From contig CALEBT010000084.1 in the NCBI GenBank assembly GCA_937942875.1, forward strand, positions 1-43,304: a stretch of 43,304 nt of DNA, written 5' to 3'. The stretch comes from an uncultured Ignavibacterium sp. GTDB lineage: Bacteria > Bacteroidota > Ignavibacteria > Ignavibacteriales > Ignavibacteriaceae. The translations under genes were made by a program, and so were the position numbers. Positions 1 through 8,419 of this stretch are shown piece after piece. A model generated the notes under the pieces. That model did not search any database. It saw only the letters and a list, made by a program, of their open reading frames with translations, and had not been told where the DNA came from. Position 1 is the stretch's first letter; every line of letters starts with the position of its first letter.

Positions 1-555
1 TGGGGACTCAAGACTCCAAAAGGGGATAGAGTAAAAATGATTTCCGAGCTTTTGGATAGTATGGTAATGCCCGGAATTCAAGGAGGTCCTTTGATGCACA
101 TAATAATGGCAAAAGCTGTAGCTTTTGGTGAAGCTTTATCAGATTCTTTTCTCACTTATACAAAACAAGTGGTATCAAATTCAAAAGCCCTTGCAAATAA
201 ATTAATCGAGTATGATTTTAATATAGTTTCTGGTGGTACAGATAATCATTTGATGCTTATTGATTTGACAAATAAAAATGTTACTGGTAAACAGGCAGAG
301 AATTCCTTAGAAAAAGCTGGTATTACAGTTAATAAAAATATGGTTCCTTTTGATAAAAAGAGTCCATTTGTAACCAGTGGAATTAGAATAGGTACTCCTG
401 CATTAACTACCAGGGGGATGAAAGAACAAGAAATGGAGATTATTGCTGGCATTATTGATAAGGCAATCAGGAATTTTGACAATGATAGCATCTTATTAGA
501 TCTTAAGAATGAAGTATATAAACTGACAAGTAAATTTCCACTCTTTGCCGGATAG
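1..555 (+). CDS. glyA: Serine hydroxymethyltransferase, C-terminal part (5' end outside window)
   Basis: The reading frame is open from base 1 to the TAG at 553-555, so this is the last ~184 residues of a ~420-residue enzyme. The family interconverts serine and glycine with tetrahydrofolate, using PLP in the cytosol. Visible family sequence includes [24 protein letters not shown], split here as MPGIQGGP then [10 protein letters not shown], followed by [13 protein letters not shown] and the folate-side segment [15 protein letters not shown]. The PLP-binding lysine lies upstream of the window. tatC follows after 6 nt, so the two are probably co-transcribed. An internal ATG at 37 is not the start, because conserved sequence continues through it. 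Confidence 0.96.
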   Translation, partial: WGLKTPKGDRVKMISELLDSMVMPGIQGGPLMHIIMAKAVAFGEALSDSFLTYTKQVVSNSKALANKLIEYDFNIVSGGTDNHLMLIDLTNKNVTGKQAENSLEKAGITVNKNMVPFDKKSPFVTSGIRIGTPALTTRGMKEQEMEIIAGIIDKAIRNFDNDSILLDLKNEVYKLTSKFPLFAG

Positions 556-561
556 ACTAAT

Positions 562-1332
562 TTGTTTAAGCTTCTTTCGAAATCATCAGATAATCAATCA
601 TATAATAAAGACAATGACGAGATGACTTTTCTCGAACATCTCGAAGAGTTACGCTGGCGTCTGATTTATTCTTTTATCGGAGTTATAATAGGTACAATTT
701 TAGCCTGGGTTTTTATTGATTTTCTGGTTGAATCTGTTCTTTTGAAGCCCGCTATTGATAATAATATTGCCTTGCAAAATCTTAAACCATTCGGTCAGAT
801 ATTCCTGTACTTTCAGATTGCAATCATTGCAGGAATTATTTTAAGCATTCCAAATATTTTTTACCAATTATGGAAGTTTATCTCTCCGGCTCTTAGAAAA
901 AATGAGAGAAAATATATTCTTGCAATCGTTGTTTTTTCATCAATTTGTTTTTTATTAGGAATTTTTTTCGCTTACTTTGTAATGTTACCATTGACTCTCT
1001 CATTTGCCAGCCAATTTGGAACTACAGCAATAAAAAATGAATTTGCTATAGATGAGTATATGTCGATCATAATCAGTGTTATGCTTGCTGCCGGATTTGT
1101 TTTTGAGTTGCCTATGTTATCCTTTTTCTTATCTAAGTTAGGAATTTTGACTCCTGACTTTATGAAAAAATATAGAAAACATTCTTTAGTTATAATTTTA
1201 GTTGCAGCAGCAATTTTAACACCTGGAACAGACCCTGTTTCTCAAGTAATATTAGCTGTTCCTTTGTTTCTGCTGTATGAAATAAGTATTTTAGTTTCAA
1301 AATTATCTCAGAAAAAAGTTGTTGGACAATAA
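562..1332 (+). CDS. tatC: Sec-independent (twin-arginine) protein translocase subunit TatC
   Basis: TatC is the inner-membrane receptor for folded proteins carrying a twin-arginine signal. The signature FLEHLEELRWRL is at residues 23-34, followed by the usual six hydrophobic segments, with conserved loops such as FYQLWKFISPAL and a PMLSFFLSKLGIL-type segment. The length of 256 residues is normal. The start given is a TTG 6 nt after glyA. An ATG at 622 giving MTFLEHLEEL is a reasonable alternative start, since many TatC proteins begin close to this motif. No tatA/tatB gene is in the window. The 3' end overlaps the next gene by 14 nt. Confidence 0.95.
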   Translation: MFKLLSKSSDNQSYNKDNDEMTFLEHLEELRWRLIYSFIGVIIGTILAWVFIDFLVESVLLKPAIDNNIALQNLKPFGQIFLYFQIAIIAGIILSIPNIFYQLWKFISPALRKNERKYILAIVVFSSICFLLGIFFAYFVMLPLTLSFASQFGTTAIKNEFAIDEYMSIIISVMLAAGFVFELPMLSFFLSKLGILTPDFMKKYRKHSLVIILVAAAILTPGTDPVSQVILAVPLFLLYEISILVSKLSQKKVVGQ

Positions 1333-2299
1333 ACTATATAAAATCAGTACCTCTGTAAAAAATGAATTGCAAATTTTTCAGGATTTCTTTCAGGAATCTA
1401 TGAAAAGCAAAGTTGGTCTTATAGACTTAATAGCTCGTTATATAATTCGTCAAAAAGGAAAAAGAATCAGACCTCTTCTTGTACTGCTCTCGGCAAAAAT
1501 CTCCGGAGAAATAAATGAAAAAACTTATAGAGGTGCAGTTCTTGTCGAGCTTTTACATACGGCAACCTTGATTCACGATGATGTGGTTGATAACGCAGAT
1601 AAAAGAAGAAATTTTTGGTCGATTAACAGAGTATTTAAAAACAAAGTTTCTGTTTTAATGGGCGATTATCTTCTTTCCAGAGGTTTGATGCTTTCTGTTG
1701 AGAATAAAGATTTTGATTTTCTTGGAGTAATAACCAATGCCGTTAAACGAATGTCAGAAGGTGAGCTTCTTCAAATTCAGAAAACAAGAAAATTAGATAT
1801 AAATGAAGAAACATATTATCAGGTTATCTCTGATAAAACTGCATCATTGATAGAAACTTGTTGTATGATTGGCTCAATGAGTACAACTGATAATCAGATA
1901 TACATTAATGCCCTGAAATCATTTGGACACAACTTGGGTATGTCTTTTCAAATAAGAGATGATATTCTGGATTATGAAGGGCAAAGCTTTTTAATGGGAA
2001 AACCAATTGGTGGAGATATCAAAGAGAAGAAGATTACTTTGCCTTTAATTCATAGCCTTGGAAAAGTAAGCAGAACAGAGGCAGATAGCATCAGGAAGAA
2101 ATTAAAAAATAAAAACGATAAATCAACTATAAAAGAAATTATAGAATTTGTAAGAAAAAATGATGGAATTGATTACGCTTATAGAGTTTCATTAGAATTT
2201 GCAGAAAAAGCTAAAGCTTCATTAAATATATTCAAAGACTCTGAGACAAAAATTGCTCTCGAATCTCTTATTGATTTTGTTACTGAGCGAAAAAATTAA
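1319..2299 (+). CDS. Long-chain all-trans polyprenyl diphosphate synthase
   Basis: This enzyme condenses isopentenyl diphosphate onto an allylic primer to build quinone or carrier-lipid side chains. It has GKRIRP (47-52), the first Asp-rich motif in HTATLIHDDVVD (D87, D88, D91) and the second in IRDDILDYEG (D214, D215, D218). The HTATLIHDD context, with small residues upstream of the first Asp motif, is typical of long-chain (IspB/HepT-like) enzymes rather than farnesyl synthases. The start is TTG inside tatC (14 nt overlap), needed to keep the N-terminal helices. The likely use is the menaquinone tail attached by MenA encoded at 19.4-20.3 kb (inference). The stop codon overlaps the convergent stress-protein stop. 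Confidence 0.93.
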   Translation: MLDNKLYKISTSVKNELQIFQDFFQESMKSKVGLIDLIARYIIRQKGKRIRPLLVLLSAKISGEINEKTYRGAVLVELLHTATLIHDDVVDNADKRRNFWSINRVFKNKVSVLMGDYLLSRGLMLSVENKDFDFLGVITNAVKRMSEGELLQIQKTRKLDINEETYYQVISDKTASLIETCCMIGSMSTTDNQIYINALKSFGHNLGMSFQIRDDILDYEGQSFLMGKPIGGDIKEKKITLPLIHSLGKVSRTEADSIRKKLKNKNDKSTIKEIIEFVRKNDGIDYAYRVSLEFAEKAKASLNIFKDSETKIALESLIDFVTERKN

Positions 2300-2781
2300 T
2301 TATTGTTAAGATTATCCTTGTAATTAAATCCCTTCAAAGGTTCTCTTAAAGTAAGAACAGGGCAAGGTGCCTTTCTTACAACTTTCTCGGCGGTACTGCC
2401 AAATAGAATATGTTCTACTCCTGAATGACCATGAGTTGCAATAATTATTAAATCAACATCCAGTTCAGATGCAGTCTGAATTATTTCAACAAATGGTTTA
2501 CCGGTTTTAATAACTATTTGAAATCTGGTATCAGGTTGTATCTCATTTCTGGCAAGTTTTTCTAATTCTTCTTTCGCTCTCTTATCCAATTCAATATCTA
2601 TTGTTGGAATGGCTATTTGCCCCATACTGAAATCTGGAGGATAAACCATAGGTTCAACTACATAAATTAAAATAATTTCTGCATCAAAATATCTTGAAAA
2701 TTCCTGAGCGTATTTAAAGGCACTTTTGGAATAATCCGAAAAATCAATCGGTACGAGAATCTTTTTGATATTCAATTTCAT
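2296..2781 (-). CDS. Universal stress protein (UspA family)
   Basis: This is a single 161-residue Usp domain. It opens with KKILVPIDFSDYSKSAF, the family's first strand and helix. The nucleotide-loop region THGHSGVEHILFGSTAEKV has G118, then nine residues, then G128-S129, the pattern of ATP-binding Usp proteins, and ends with PCPVLTLR. The function is probably ATP-dependent stress signalling or modulation in the cytosol; the precise role is unknown. The start ATG (2781) lies within the end of the upstream cyclic-nucleotide-binding gene (38 nt overlap in another frame) and is preceded by AAAGGA, so the two should be translated from one message. Confidence 0.92.
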   Translation of the reverse strand: MKLNIKKILVPIDFSDYSKSAFKYAQEFSRYFDAEIILIYVVEPMVYPPDFSMGQIAIPTIDIELDKRAKEELEKLARNEIQPDTRFQIVIKTGKPFVEIIQTASELDVDLIIIATHGHSGVEHILFGSTAEKVVRKAPCPVLTLREPLKGFNYKDNLNNN

Positions 2782-3322
2782 ATTGTAATCCTTTCTGCGA
2801 TTTAATTAGAAGGGATAGATAATCTTCATTAATATTTCTCAATCTTTCAGCAAGAATCAGAGAAATTCCTTGCAAAATTTTAATTCCTCTTTTAGGATAT
2901 TTTTCAATAAATTCATCAAGATCTGGCTTAAACAGAACAGATATTCTGCAGTCGGTTTTAGCAATTGCTGATGCAGATCTTTTTTCGTTATCTATTAAAG
3001 CCAGTTCACCAAAAAAATCACCTTTACTTAGATTTGCGAGAATTAATTCTGTATTATCGTTGAATTTTCTTTTTATCTCAACTTCTCCTTCGCGAATTAA
3101 ATATAAGCCAATTCCAACATCACCTTGAAGAAAAATAAATTCACCCGTGACATAAGTTCTGTTATGAGTGATTTCGAGAAGTTCATTGAGTTCTTTTTTA
3201 CTTAAAAAATTAAAAATCGGAATGTGTTTAATTGACTTTCTTAAATTTTCTCTTTCTGTAGGAGAATTAAACAAATTAGTCCAAAAACTTGTATGATAGC
3301 TTTGCTGATTATTATTATCCAT
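2744..3322 (-). CDS. Cyclic nucleotide-binding domain protein without DNA-binding domain
   Basis: This is a 192-residue protein with one CAP_ED-type domain (about residues 35-155). The phosphate-binding cassette is recognisable as GDFFGELALIDNEKRSASA (101-119), with the FGEL and RSAS elements that contact the nucleotide phosphate. There is no helix-turn-helix after it; the C-terminus is a short helical, charged tail. It is therefore a sensor or regulatory subunit, not a Crp-type transcription factor. The start ATG at 3322 is chosen over an upstream in-frame codon at 3421 because 3322 lies 7 nt after the hisA stop with GAGG at the right spacing, and the longer form would run back into hisA. 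It overlaps the Usp gene by 38 nt. The ligand (cAMP, cGMP or cyclic dinucleotide) cannot be told. Confidence 0.85.
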   Translation of the reverse strand: MDNNNQQSYHTSFWTNLFNSPTERENLRKSIKHIPIFNFLSKKELNELLEITHNRTYVTGEFIFLQGDVGIGLYLIREGEVEIKRKFNDNTELILANLSKGDFFGELALIDNEKRSASAIAKTDCRISVLFKPDLDEFIEKYPKRGIKILQGISLILAERLRNINEDYLSLLIKSQKGLQYEIEYQKDSRTD

Positions 3323-3329
3323 TTGAACC

Positions 3330-4094
3330 TCAGTTAAAAATACCTGATTCGGCAATACGCCATATTTTTTGACAAGGGAACTTATTCTCATAAAGGGCTC
3401 TGCCAATGATAACTGAATCAATACCTTCGTTTATGTGCTTTTGAATTTCTGACAAATCTTTATAATCTGAAACACCTCCGGAGTGAGTAACTTTTCTGTT
3501 TGTCGCATTAGCAACATTAAGTGAGTATTCGAGGTTTATACCTTGCATTAAGCCATTTTTTAGTACATCAGTGACAATGAAACGCTCAACACCAAGATTT
3601 GAAAGCTTTTTAGCAAAATTAAGATAATTTACATTTGTCTTAACCCTTCTGCTTCTGATGCAAATAAAATCATCAATAATATCTAATGAGGCTACTATTT
3701 TGTTCGGTCCGTACTTTTCAAGAATTTTAATAAAAGTAGGTAGATCTTCAAACGCTAAAGTCCCTAAAGCTAATCTATGAACACCAATATTGAACAACTC
3801 CTCTGCATCTGAAATACTTCTGACACCACCTGCGAATTGAATGGGAATGATAACAGATTTACAAATCTGTTCAACAAGAGAGAAATTCTTTTTTGATTCG
3901 ATTTGAGAACAATCAAAATCAACTATGTGAAGGAGTTTAGCATTTTCGGTTCGCCAGATCATAGCCATTTCAACCGGATCATCACCGTATTCGATGCATT
4001 CAAGTTCAGGAATTTCCTGGACAACTCTGACAATTTTTCCGTCCTTGATATCAATAGAGGGAATTATTAGCAAATTTTTTTTGATTTCTTTCAT
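3330..4094 (-). CDS. hisA: HisA-family TIM barrel isomerase (divergent ProFAR isomerase)
   Basis: HisA converts ProFAR to PRFAR in histidine biosynthesis. The 254-residue protein has the family core: IPSIDI with catalytic Asp15, phosphate site FAGGVRS (88-90 are AGG), SLDIIDD with Asp138, VTDVLKNG with Thr175-Asp176, and the second phosphate site THSGGVSDY plus IIGRALY. It departs from textbook HisA in two places. The usual VQGD after the first strand reads VQEIPE, and the usual RGW loop after Asp138 reads IRSRRVKTN. No other his gene is nearby; it leads an operon with a cyclic-nucleotide-binding protein and a stress protein. The start at 4094 (MKEIKKNLL) is preferred over in-frame codons up to 4256, which would add 54 residues unlike the family. 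The fold is certain; the substrate less so. Confidence 0.8.
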   Translation of the reverse strand: MKEIKKNLLIIPSIDIKDGKIVRVVQEIPELECIEYGDDPVEMAMIWRTENAKLLHIVDFDCSQIESKKNFSLVEQICKSVIIPIQFAGGVRSISDAEELFNIGVHRLALGTLAFEDLPTFIKILEKYGPNKIVASLDIIDDFICIRSRRVKTNVNYLNFAKKLSNLGVERFIVTDVLKNGLMQGINLEYSLNVANATNRKVTHSGGVSDYKDLSEIQKHINEGIDSVIIGRALYENKFPCQKIWRIAESGIFN

Positions 4095-4293
4095 AGTTAA
4101 TCCAATCGTCATTTGAAATTTAATATACTTAAACTTAAAAGGAAACATAATTGTCAATGGTAAGCATTTCTTCTGATTTTGAAAATCACTTGCATTGAGA
4201 TTATTGCATTCATATTTTTGAATAGCCACTGTGAAGAATTTTCTGCATGGTGGCAATTTTTTTTAACTAATCCATTAAATAAAACAGGTATCT

Positions 4294-4770
4294 ATGAACG
4301 GTCAAAGTTTTGTCTATTTAACAAGAGAAAGATTGCTGGAGTTGGAAAAACAACTTCAGGATATGAAAACCAATGGTCGGAAAGAAATTGCTCAAAAAAT
4401 AGCTGAAGCCAGATCTCACGGAGATTTATCAGAAAACGCTGAATATGATGCTGCCAAAGAGGAGCAAGGTTTATTTGAGTTGAAAATCAGCAAACTTGAA
4501 GATATTTTATCACGTGCGACAGTTATTGATACATCAAAAATGCCTAAAGATGAGGTTCATATTCTTTCAGTTGTTAAAATTAAAAACTTAAAGACCAACA
4601 AAATTATTCAATACACCCTTGTATCACCAGAAGAAGCTGATTTTCAAGCTGGAAAAATTTCAATAACTTCTCCGGTTGGTCAAGGTTTAATGGGATGTAA
4701 AGTTGGACAAAAAGTTGATATCAAAGCACCGGCAGGTCTTTTACAGTTTGAGATTCTGGAAATATTATAA
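4294..4770 (+). CDS. greA: Transcription elongation factor GreA
   Basis: GreA binds the RNA polymerase secondary channel and stimulates cleavage of backtracked transcripts. The 158-residue protein has the N-terminal coiled-coil (residues ~8-78), including the tip signature SHGDLSENAEYDAAKEEQ with the acidic D-x-x-E residues that act at the polymerase active site. It is followed by the C-terminal FKBP-like globular domain with SPVGQGLMGCKVGQKVDI. It is the first gene of a plus-strand operon reaching to about 12.2 kb. The 199 nt upstream separate it from divergent hisA and must hold both promoters. ribD starts 8 nt downstream. Confidence 0.96.
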   Translation: MNGQSFVYLTRERLLELEKQLQDMKTNGRKEIAQKIAEARSHGDLSENAEYDAAKEEQGLFELKISKLEDILSRATVIDTSKMPKDEVHILSVVKIKNLKTNKIIQYTLVSPEEADFQAGKISITSPVGQGLMGCKVGQKVDIKAPAGLLQFEILEIL

Positions 4771-4778
4771 TTAATCAA

Positions 4779-5876
4779 TTGAATGATGAAACTTACATAA
4801 AATTATGTAATGAATTAGCTAAACGAGCAACGGGCTTTGTTAGTCCAAATCCTCTTGTTGGTTGTGTTATAGTAAAAAATAATAAAATAATTGGAGCCGG
4901 ATTTCATCAGAAATATGGTGATAATCACGCTGAAATAAATGCTATAAATTCAGCAAGTGAATCATTAAAAAATTCCACTCTTTATGTCAATCTTGAACCT
5001 TGTGCTCACTATGGTAATACTCCTCCTTGCGTGAAACAAATAATAAAAAGTGGTATTAAAAAAGTTGTTATAGGAACAGTAGATGTAAATCCTCTTGTTC
5101 AGGGAAAAGGGATTAAAGCTCTAAAGCAATCTGGAATAGAAGTTAAAGTAGGAATATTGGAAAAAGAATGTTATGAGCTAAATAAATTTTTTTTCAAATT
5201 CATTCAGAAAAAAATCCCTTATATCACTCTTAAAATAGCACAAACGTTGGATGGATTCATTGCTGATAAATTTTATAACTCGAAATGGATAAGTTCTGTG
5301 TCTTCCAGAAGAATTGTTCATTCATTGAGAGCACAATATGATGCCGTACTCATTGGTGTAAATACAGCTAATATTGATAATCCTTTATTAAATGTTAGAC
5401 TTATTGAAGGTCGAAACCCAATAAGGATAATTCTTGATACAAATTTAAAAATAGATAAATCGCTAAGGCTGATTACAAAAAATTTTGATAAAAAAACTAT
5501 AATTTTTTGCTCTGAAGAAGTCATAGAAAGAAAAAAGAACAAAGTAAAATTTCTTGCATCTAAAGGGGTTGATATAATTTGTGTGAGAAAATCGAAAGAC
5601 AATTTAGACTTGAAACAAGTAATGAAAAAATTGGGTAAAAGAAATATTACATCCATATTAGTTGAGGGTGGAGCAGGAATATTCTCATCTTTTTTTCAAA
5701 ACAAAATGTGGGACGAGATAAACATTTTCATTGCACCAAAGATTTTAGGAAACGGACTATCACCTTTTTATAAATTGAATTCAAGTAAAATCTTCAATAT
5801 ATCAGAGTTTAAAGATGTCAGCATAGAAAAAATTGAAAATGATACTCTAATAACTATAAGAAAAAATTTAATGTAA
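4779..5876 (+). CDS. ribD: Bifunctional riboflavin biosynthesis deaminase/reductase RibD
   Basis: RibD carries out two successive riboflavin steps: deamination of the pyrimidine intermediate and NADPH reduction of its ribosyl group. The N-terminal CDA-like deaminase (about 1-145) has SPNPLVGCVIV, the zinc motif HAE (H50, E52) and PCAHYGNTPPC (C75, C84). The C-terminal reductase (about 148-365) has LKIAQTLDGFIA, the WISS...SRRIVHSLRA segment, LIGVNTANIDNPLL and LVEGGAGIFSSF. The length of 365 residues is normal. The start is a TTG 8 nt after greA; it is required because the PNPLVGC motif is only 23 residues in. ribE follows after 17 nt. Confidence 0.95.
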   Translation: MNDETYIKLCNELAKRATGFVSPNPLVGCVIVKNNKIIGAGFHQKYGDNHAEINAINSASESLKNSTLYVNLEPCAHYGNTPPCVKQIIKSGIKKVVIGTVDVNPLVQGKGIKALKQSGIEVKVGILEKECYELNKFFFKFIQKKIPYITLKIAQTLDGFIADKFYNSKWISSVSSRRIVHSLRAQYDAVLIGVNTANIDNPLLNVRLIEGRNPIRIILDTNLKIDKSLRLITKNFDKKTIIFCSEEVIERKKNKVKFLASKGVDIICVRKSKDNLDLKQVMKKLGKRNITSILVEGGAGIFSSFFQNKMWDEINIFIAPKILGNGLSPFYKLNSSKIFNISEFKDVSIEKIENDTLITIRKNLM

Positions 5877-5893
5877 TAAAGAATGGAGAATTT

Positions 5894-6499
5894 ATGTTTA
5901 CCGGACTGGTTGAAGAAAAAGGAAAATTAAAAAACAAAATTCCAACTGGTGATGGATTTCAGTTTGAGGTCGAAGCGAAAATTGTATTGAGTGATTTAGA
6001 CATTGGCAACAGCATTGCAGTAAATGGATGTTGTCTTACTGTGGTCAAGCGTACTGAAACTTCTTTCTTTGTTGATACTATTGAAGAAACATTGAATAAA
6101 ACAAATCTCGGAGTTCTTAAGCAAGGAGATTTAGTAAATCTGGAACGACCATTGAAAGCTGATGCGAGATTAGGTGGTCATTTTGTATTAGGTCATATTG
6201 ATACCGTTGGTAAAGTAGAAGCTATTCAGGAACTTTCAAATAGTCATTGGATGACAATATCCTATCCTGAAAAATTTAAGCATTTGTTGATTTATGTCGG
6301 TTCAATTGCTATTGATGGTGTTAGTATGACAGTAGCACAATTGGAAGGGAATACTTTTTCTGTTGGGATAATACCTCATACCTGGAAAGAAACAATTTTT
6401 GCCGAGAAAAAAGTTGGAGATACTGTTAATCTTGAATTTGATGTATTAGGTAAATATGTCGAAAAAATAATGACGAATAAACCCTCAAATGAAAAATAG
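5894..6499 (+). CDS. ribE: Riboflavin synthase (alpha subunit)
   Basis: The enzyme dismutates two 6,7-dimethyl-8-ribityllumazine molecules to riboflavin. The 201-residue protein shows the two lumazine-binding barrels. The first starts at the invariant MFTGLVEEKG and carries VNGCCLTVV; the second starts near LGGHFVLGHIDTVG and carries IAIDGVSMTVA. The C-terminal trimerisation helix includes NLEFDVLGKYVEKI. The start ATG is preceded by GGAG at 6 nt spacing. Together with ribD it forms part of the riboflavin route; ribA/B and ribH are not in the window. It overlaps tilS by 11 nt. Confidence 0.96.
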   Translation: MFTGLVEEKGKLKNKIPTGDGFQFEVEAKIVLSDLDIGNSIAVNGCCLTVVKRTETSFFVDTIEETLNKTNLGVLKQGDLVNLERPLKADARLGGHFVLGHIDTVGKVEAIQELSNSHWMTISYPEKFKHLLIYVGSIAIDGVSMTVAQLEGNTFSVGIIPHTWKETIFAEKKVGDTVNLEFDVLGKYVEKIMTNKPSNEK

Positions 6500-7868
6500 T
6501 GCGTTCAATAAAACCATTGAACAAAAAGTAATCAAGTTTATAAAAGAATACAATCTTATTGAAGCAGGTGATAGAATTCTTGTTTCTTTGAGTGGTGGGG
6601 CTGATTCAGTTTTTTTGCTAAACTTCTTAAATAAGTATAAGAATAAATACAAAGTAGAATTAAGTGCTTTTCATTTAAATCATTTACTGAGAAAAGAATC
6701 TAAATCCGATCAGGAATTCTGCTTAAAAATTTGCTCTCAGTTAAAAATTCCGTTTTTTACAGCCAATAAAAATGTGAAGCTATTTTCAAAAAAAAATAAG
6801 ATTTCTATTGAGGAAGCTGGGAGAACTTTAAGATATAGAATATTAAATGAGTTATCCGATTTATATTCATTTAATAAGATTGCAACTGGTCACAATTTAG
6901 ATGATAATGCAGAAACAGTTTTATTGAACTTGATAAAAGGGAAAGGACTTAGAGCCATCTCTGGCATTCCGATTAAGCACGAAAAAATAATCAGACCAAT
7001 TATGCGCTTAACCAAATCTGAAATTGAAAAATATCTTGAAATGAATGATATTGCTTATGTCTATGACTTGTCAAACCAAAGTGATACTTTCGAAAGAAAC
7101 TATTTAAGATTAAAAATCGTTCCTGAATTAGTTAATTCATTAAATAAAAATCTTAATAGTTCCATACTTCAAACTTCTAAAATATTAGAAGAATTTATCA
7201 GGTATTTTGATGAAATACTTGATAAGAAATATAAACATTTGGTTAGTATTGATAATGATACTATTATTTTGAACTTAAAATCGTTTAAAGAAGAAAATAA
7301 TATAATTAAGAAAGAAATTATCCGCAGAATTCTGTTACAAGAACTTAAATTTGAACCAACATATAAAAAAATAAATGAAATTCTTAACCTTACTTGTTTA
7401 CAAAGCGGCAGGAAAGCAAAAATTTCTGATAAATTTGAGGTTTATAAAAACGATGGTTTGTTAACTTTTTCAAAGGTTGGGAAGAAAAATCCTATTAATG
7501 CTAAAATAAAAATTGGGAAATCATATACTTTTAATGATTTAACAATATCAATAAAAAAAACAAAAAATGTTAAACTGAATAAAAACCCTAATAATGAAAT
7601 AATTGATGCTGATAAAGTGATTGGTGAATTAAGTGTAAGAAATTGGAAGCGTGGAGATAAGTTTTTTCCATTAGGTATGAAAGGGAGTAAAAAAATTTCG
7701 GATTTCCTCACCGATGTTAAAATATCTTCTGTGAAAAAGGAAAATGTTTTAGTTTTAACTGATAACGAAAAAATTGTAAGTGTACTTGGTTTTCGAATTG
7801 ATGACAGAGTAAAAGTAGATGGGAACAGTAAAAGTTTTTATAAAATTGAGATAAAAAATGGAAAGTGA
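6489..7868 (+). CDS. tilS: tRNA(Ile)-lysidine synthase TilS
   Basis: TilS attaches lysine to C34 of the CAU-anticodon isoleucine tRNA, with ATP, so that it reads AUA. The N-terminal PP-loop ATPase has the motif LVSLSGGADS (SGGADS at 35-40), AFHLNHLLRKES and ATGHNLDDNAETVLLNLIKG. The C-terminal part contains the TilS-C region with SVRNWKRGDKFFPLGMKGSKKISDFL. The length of 459 residues is typical of the long form. In an AT-rich genome with abundant ATA codons this tRNA modification should matter greatly (inference). It overlaps ribE upstream and hpt downstream by 11 nt each. The order tilS-hpt-ftsH is a well-known conserved neighbourhood in many bacteria. Confidence 0.96.
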   Translation: MKNSAFNKTIEQKVIKFIKEYNLIEAGDRILVSLSGGADSVFLLNFLNKYKNKYKVELSAFHLNHLLRKESKSDQEFCLKICSQLKIPFFTANKNVKLFSKKNKISIEEAGRTLRYRILNELSDLYSFNKIATGHNLDDNAETVLLNLIKGKGLRAISGIPIKHEKIIRPIMRLTKSEIEKYLEMNDIAYVYDLSNQSDTFERNYLRLKIVPELVNSLNKNLNSSILQTSKILEEFIRYFDEILDKKYKHLVSIDNDTIILNLKSFKEENNIIKKEIIRRILLQELKFEPTYKKINEILNLTCLQSGRKAKISDKFEVYKNDGLLTFSKVGKKNPINAKIKIGKSYTFNDLTISIKKTKNVKLNKNPNNEIIDADKVIGELSVRNWKRGDKFFPLGMKGSKKISDFLTDVKISSVKKENVLVLTDNEKIVSVLGFRIDDRVKVDGNSKSFYKIEIKNGK

Positions 7869-8406
7869 GAAATCAATTTTTGTGAATGGTGATAAATTCA
7901 TACCTTTTATCACCGAAGAACAAATACAGAAAAGAATTTCAGAATTAGCCGAAGAAATTTCAAGGGACTTTAAAGATACTGTACCAATTTTTATTGGTGT
8001 CTTAAATGGATCCTTCATTTTTATGGCTGACCTGTTAAAGAAGATTTCAATTGAGTCTGAGGTAGATTTTTTTAAGTTATCAAGTTATGGTGATTCTAAA
8101 ATCTCCTCTGGTAAAGTAAAAATGGTTAAAGATTTAAATTGTGACCCTAATGGAAGAGATATAATAATTATTGAGGATATAGTTGATAGTGGATTATCTA
8201 TAAAATATATCGAAGAGTTATTCCAAAACTATAAGCCTAAAAGTATGAAAGTTGTTTCTCTATTGTTAAAGCCTGAAAGCCTTAAATATAACGTAAAAAT
8301 TGATTATATTGGTTTTAAGATTCCTAGCAAATTTGTTATTGGTTACGGGCTTGACTATCAGCAAAAATTTAGAAATTTGCCTTCTATTTATATATTAAGC
8401 GAATGA
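7858..8406 (+). CDS. hpt: Hypoxanthine phosphoribosyltransferase
   Basis: This purine salvage enzyme transfers ribose phosphate from PRPP to hypoxanthine (and guanine) in the cytosol. The PRPP-binding motif is [13 protein letters not shown] (102-114), with the acidic pair E106-D107 and the D110-S-G loop. The flexible-loop region reads [15 protein letters not shown], and [20 protein letters not shown] forms the base-binding end. The length of 182 residues is normal. The start overlaps the tilS stop by 11 nt, and ftsH follows after 13 nt. Confidence 0.95.
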   Translation: MESEKSIFVNGDKFIPFITEEQIQKRISELAEEISRDFKDTVPIFIGVLNGSFIFMADLLKKISIESEVDFFKLSSYGDSKISSGKVKMVKDLNCDPNGRDIIIIEDIVDSGLSIKYIEELFQNYKPKSMKVVSLLLKPESLKYNVKIDYIGFKIPSKFVIGYGLDYQQKFRNLPSIYILSE

Positions 8407-8419
8407 TGGAGTTATCATA

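Noticed and set aside
3323-3421. N-terminal extension of the cyclic-nucleotide-binding protein to 3421.
   Set aside because: It would overlap hisA by about 90 nt. The ATG at 3322 has its own ribosome site just after the hisA stop.
4190-4220. TTG, 20 nt, TATTTTTG upstream of greA, resembling a Bacteroidota -33/-7 promoter.
   Set aside because: The match is short and A/T-rich, and I cannot tell whether this lineage uses that promoter form. Not listed as a feature.
4095-4256. 54-residue N-terminal extension of the HisA-like protein.
   Set aside because: The extra sequence does not resemble HisA, whose first strand begins a few residues after the ATG at 4094.
4179-4406. Small plus-strand open frame before and across the greA start.
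   Set aside because: It overlaps greA out of frame and has no recognisable protein features.
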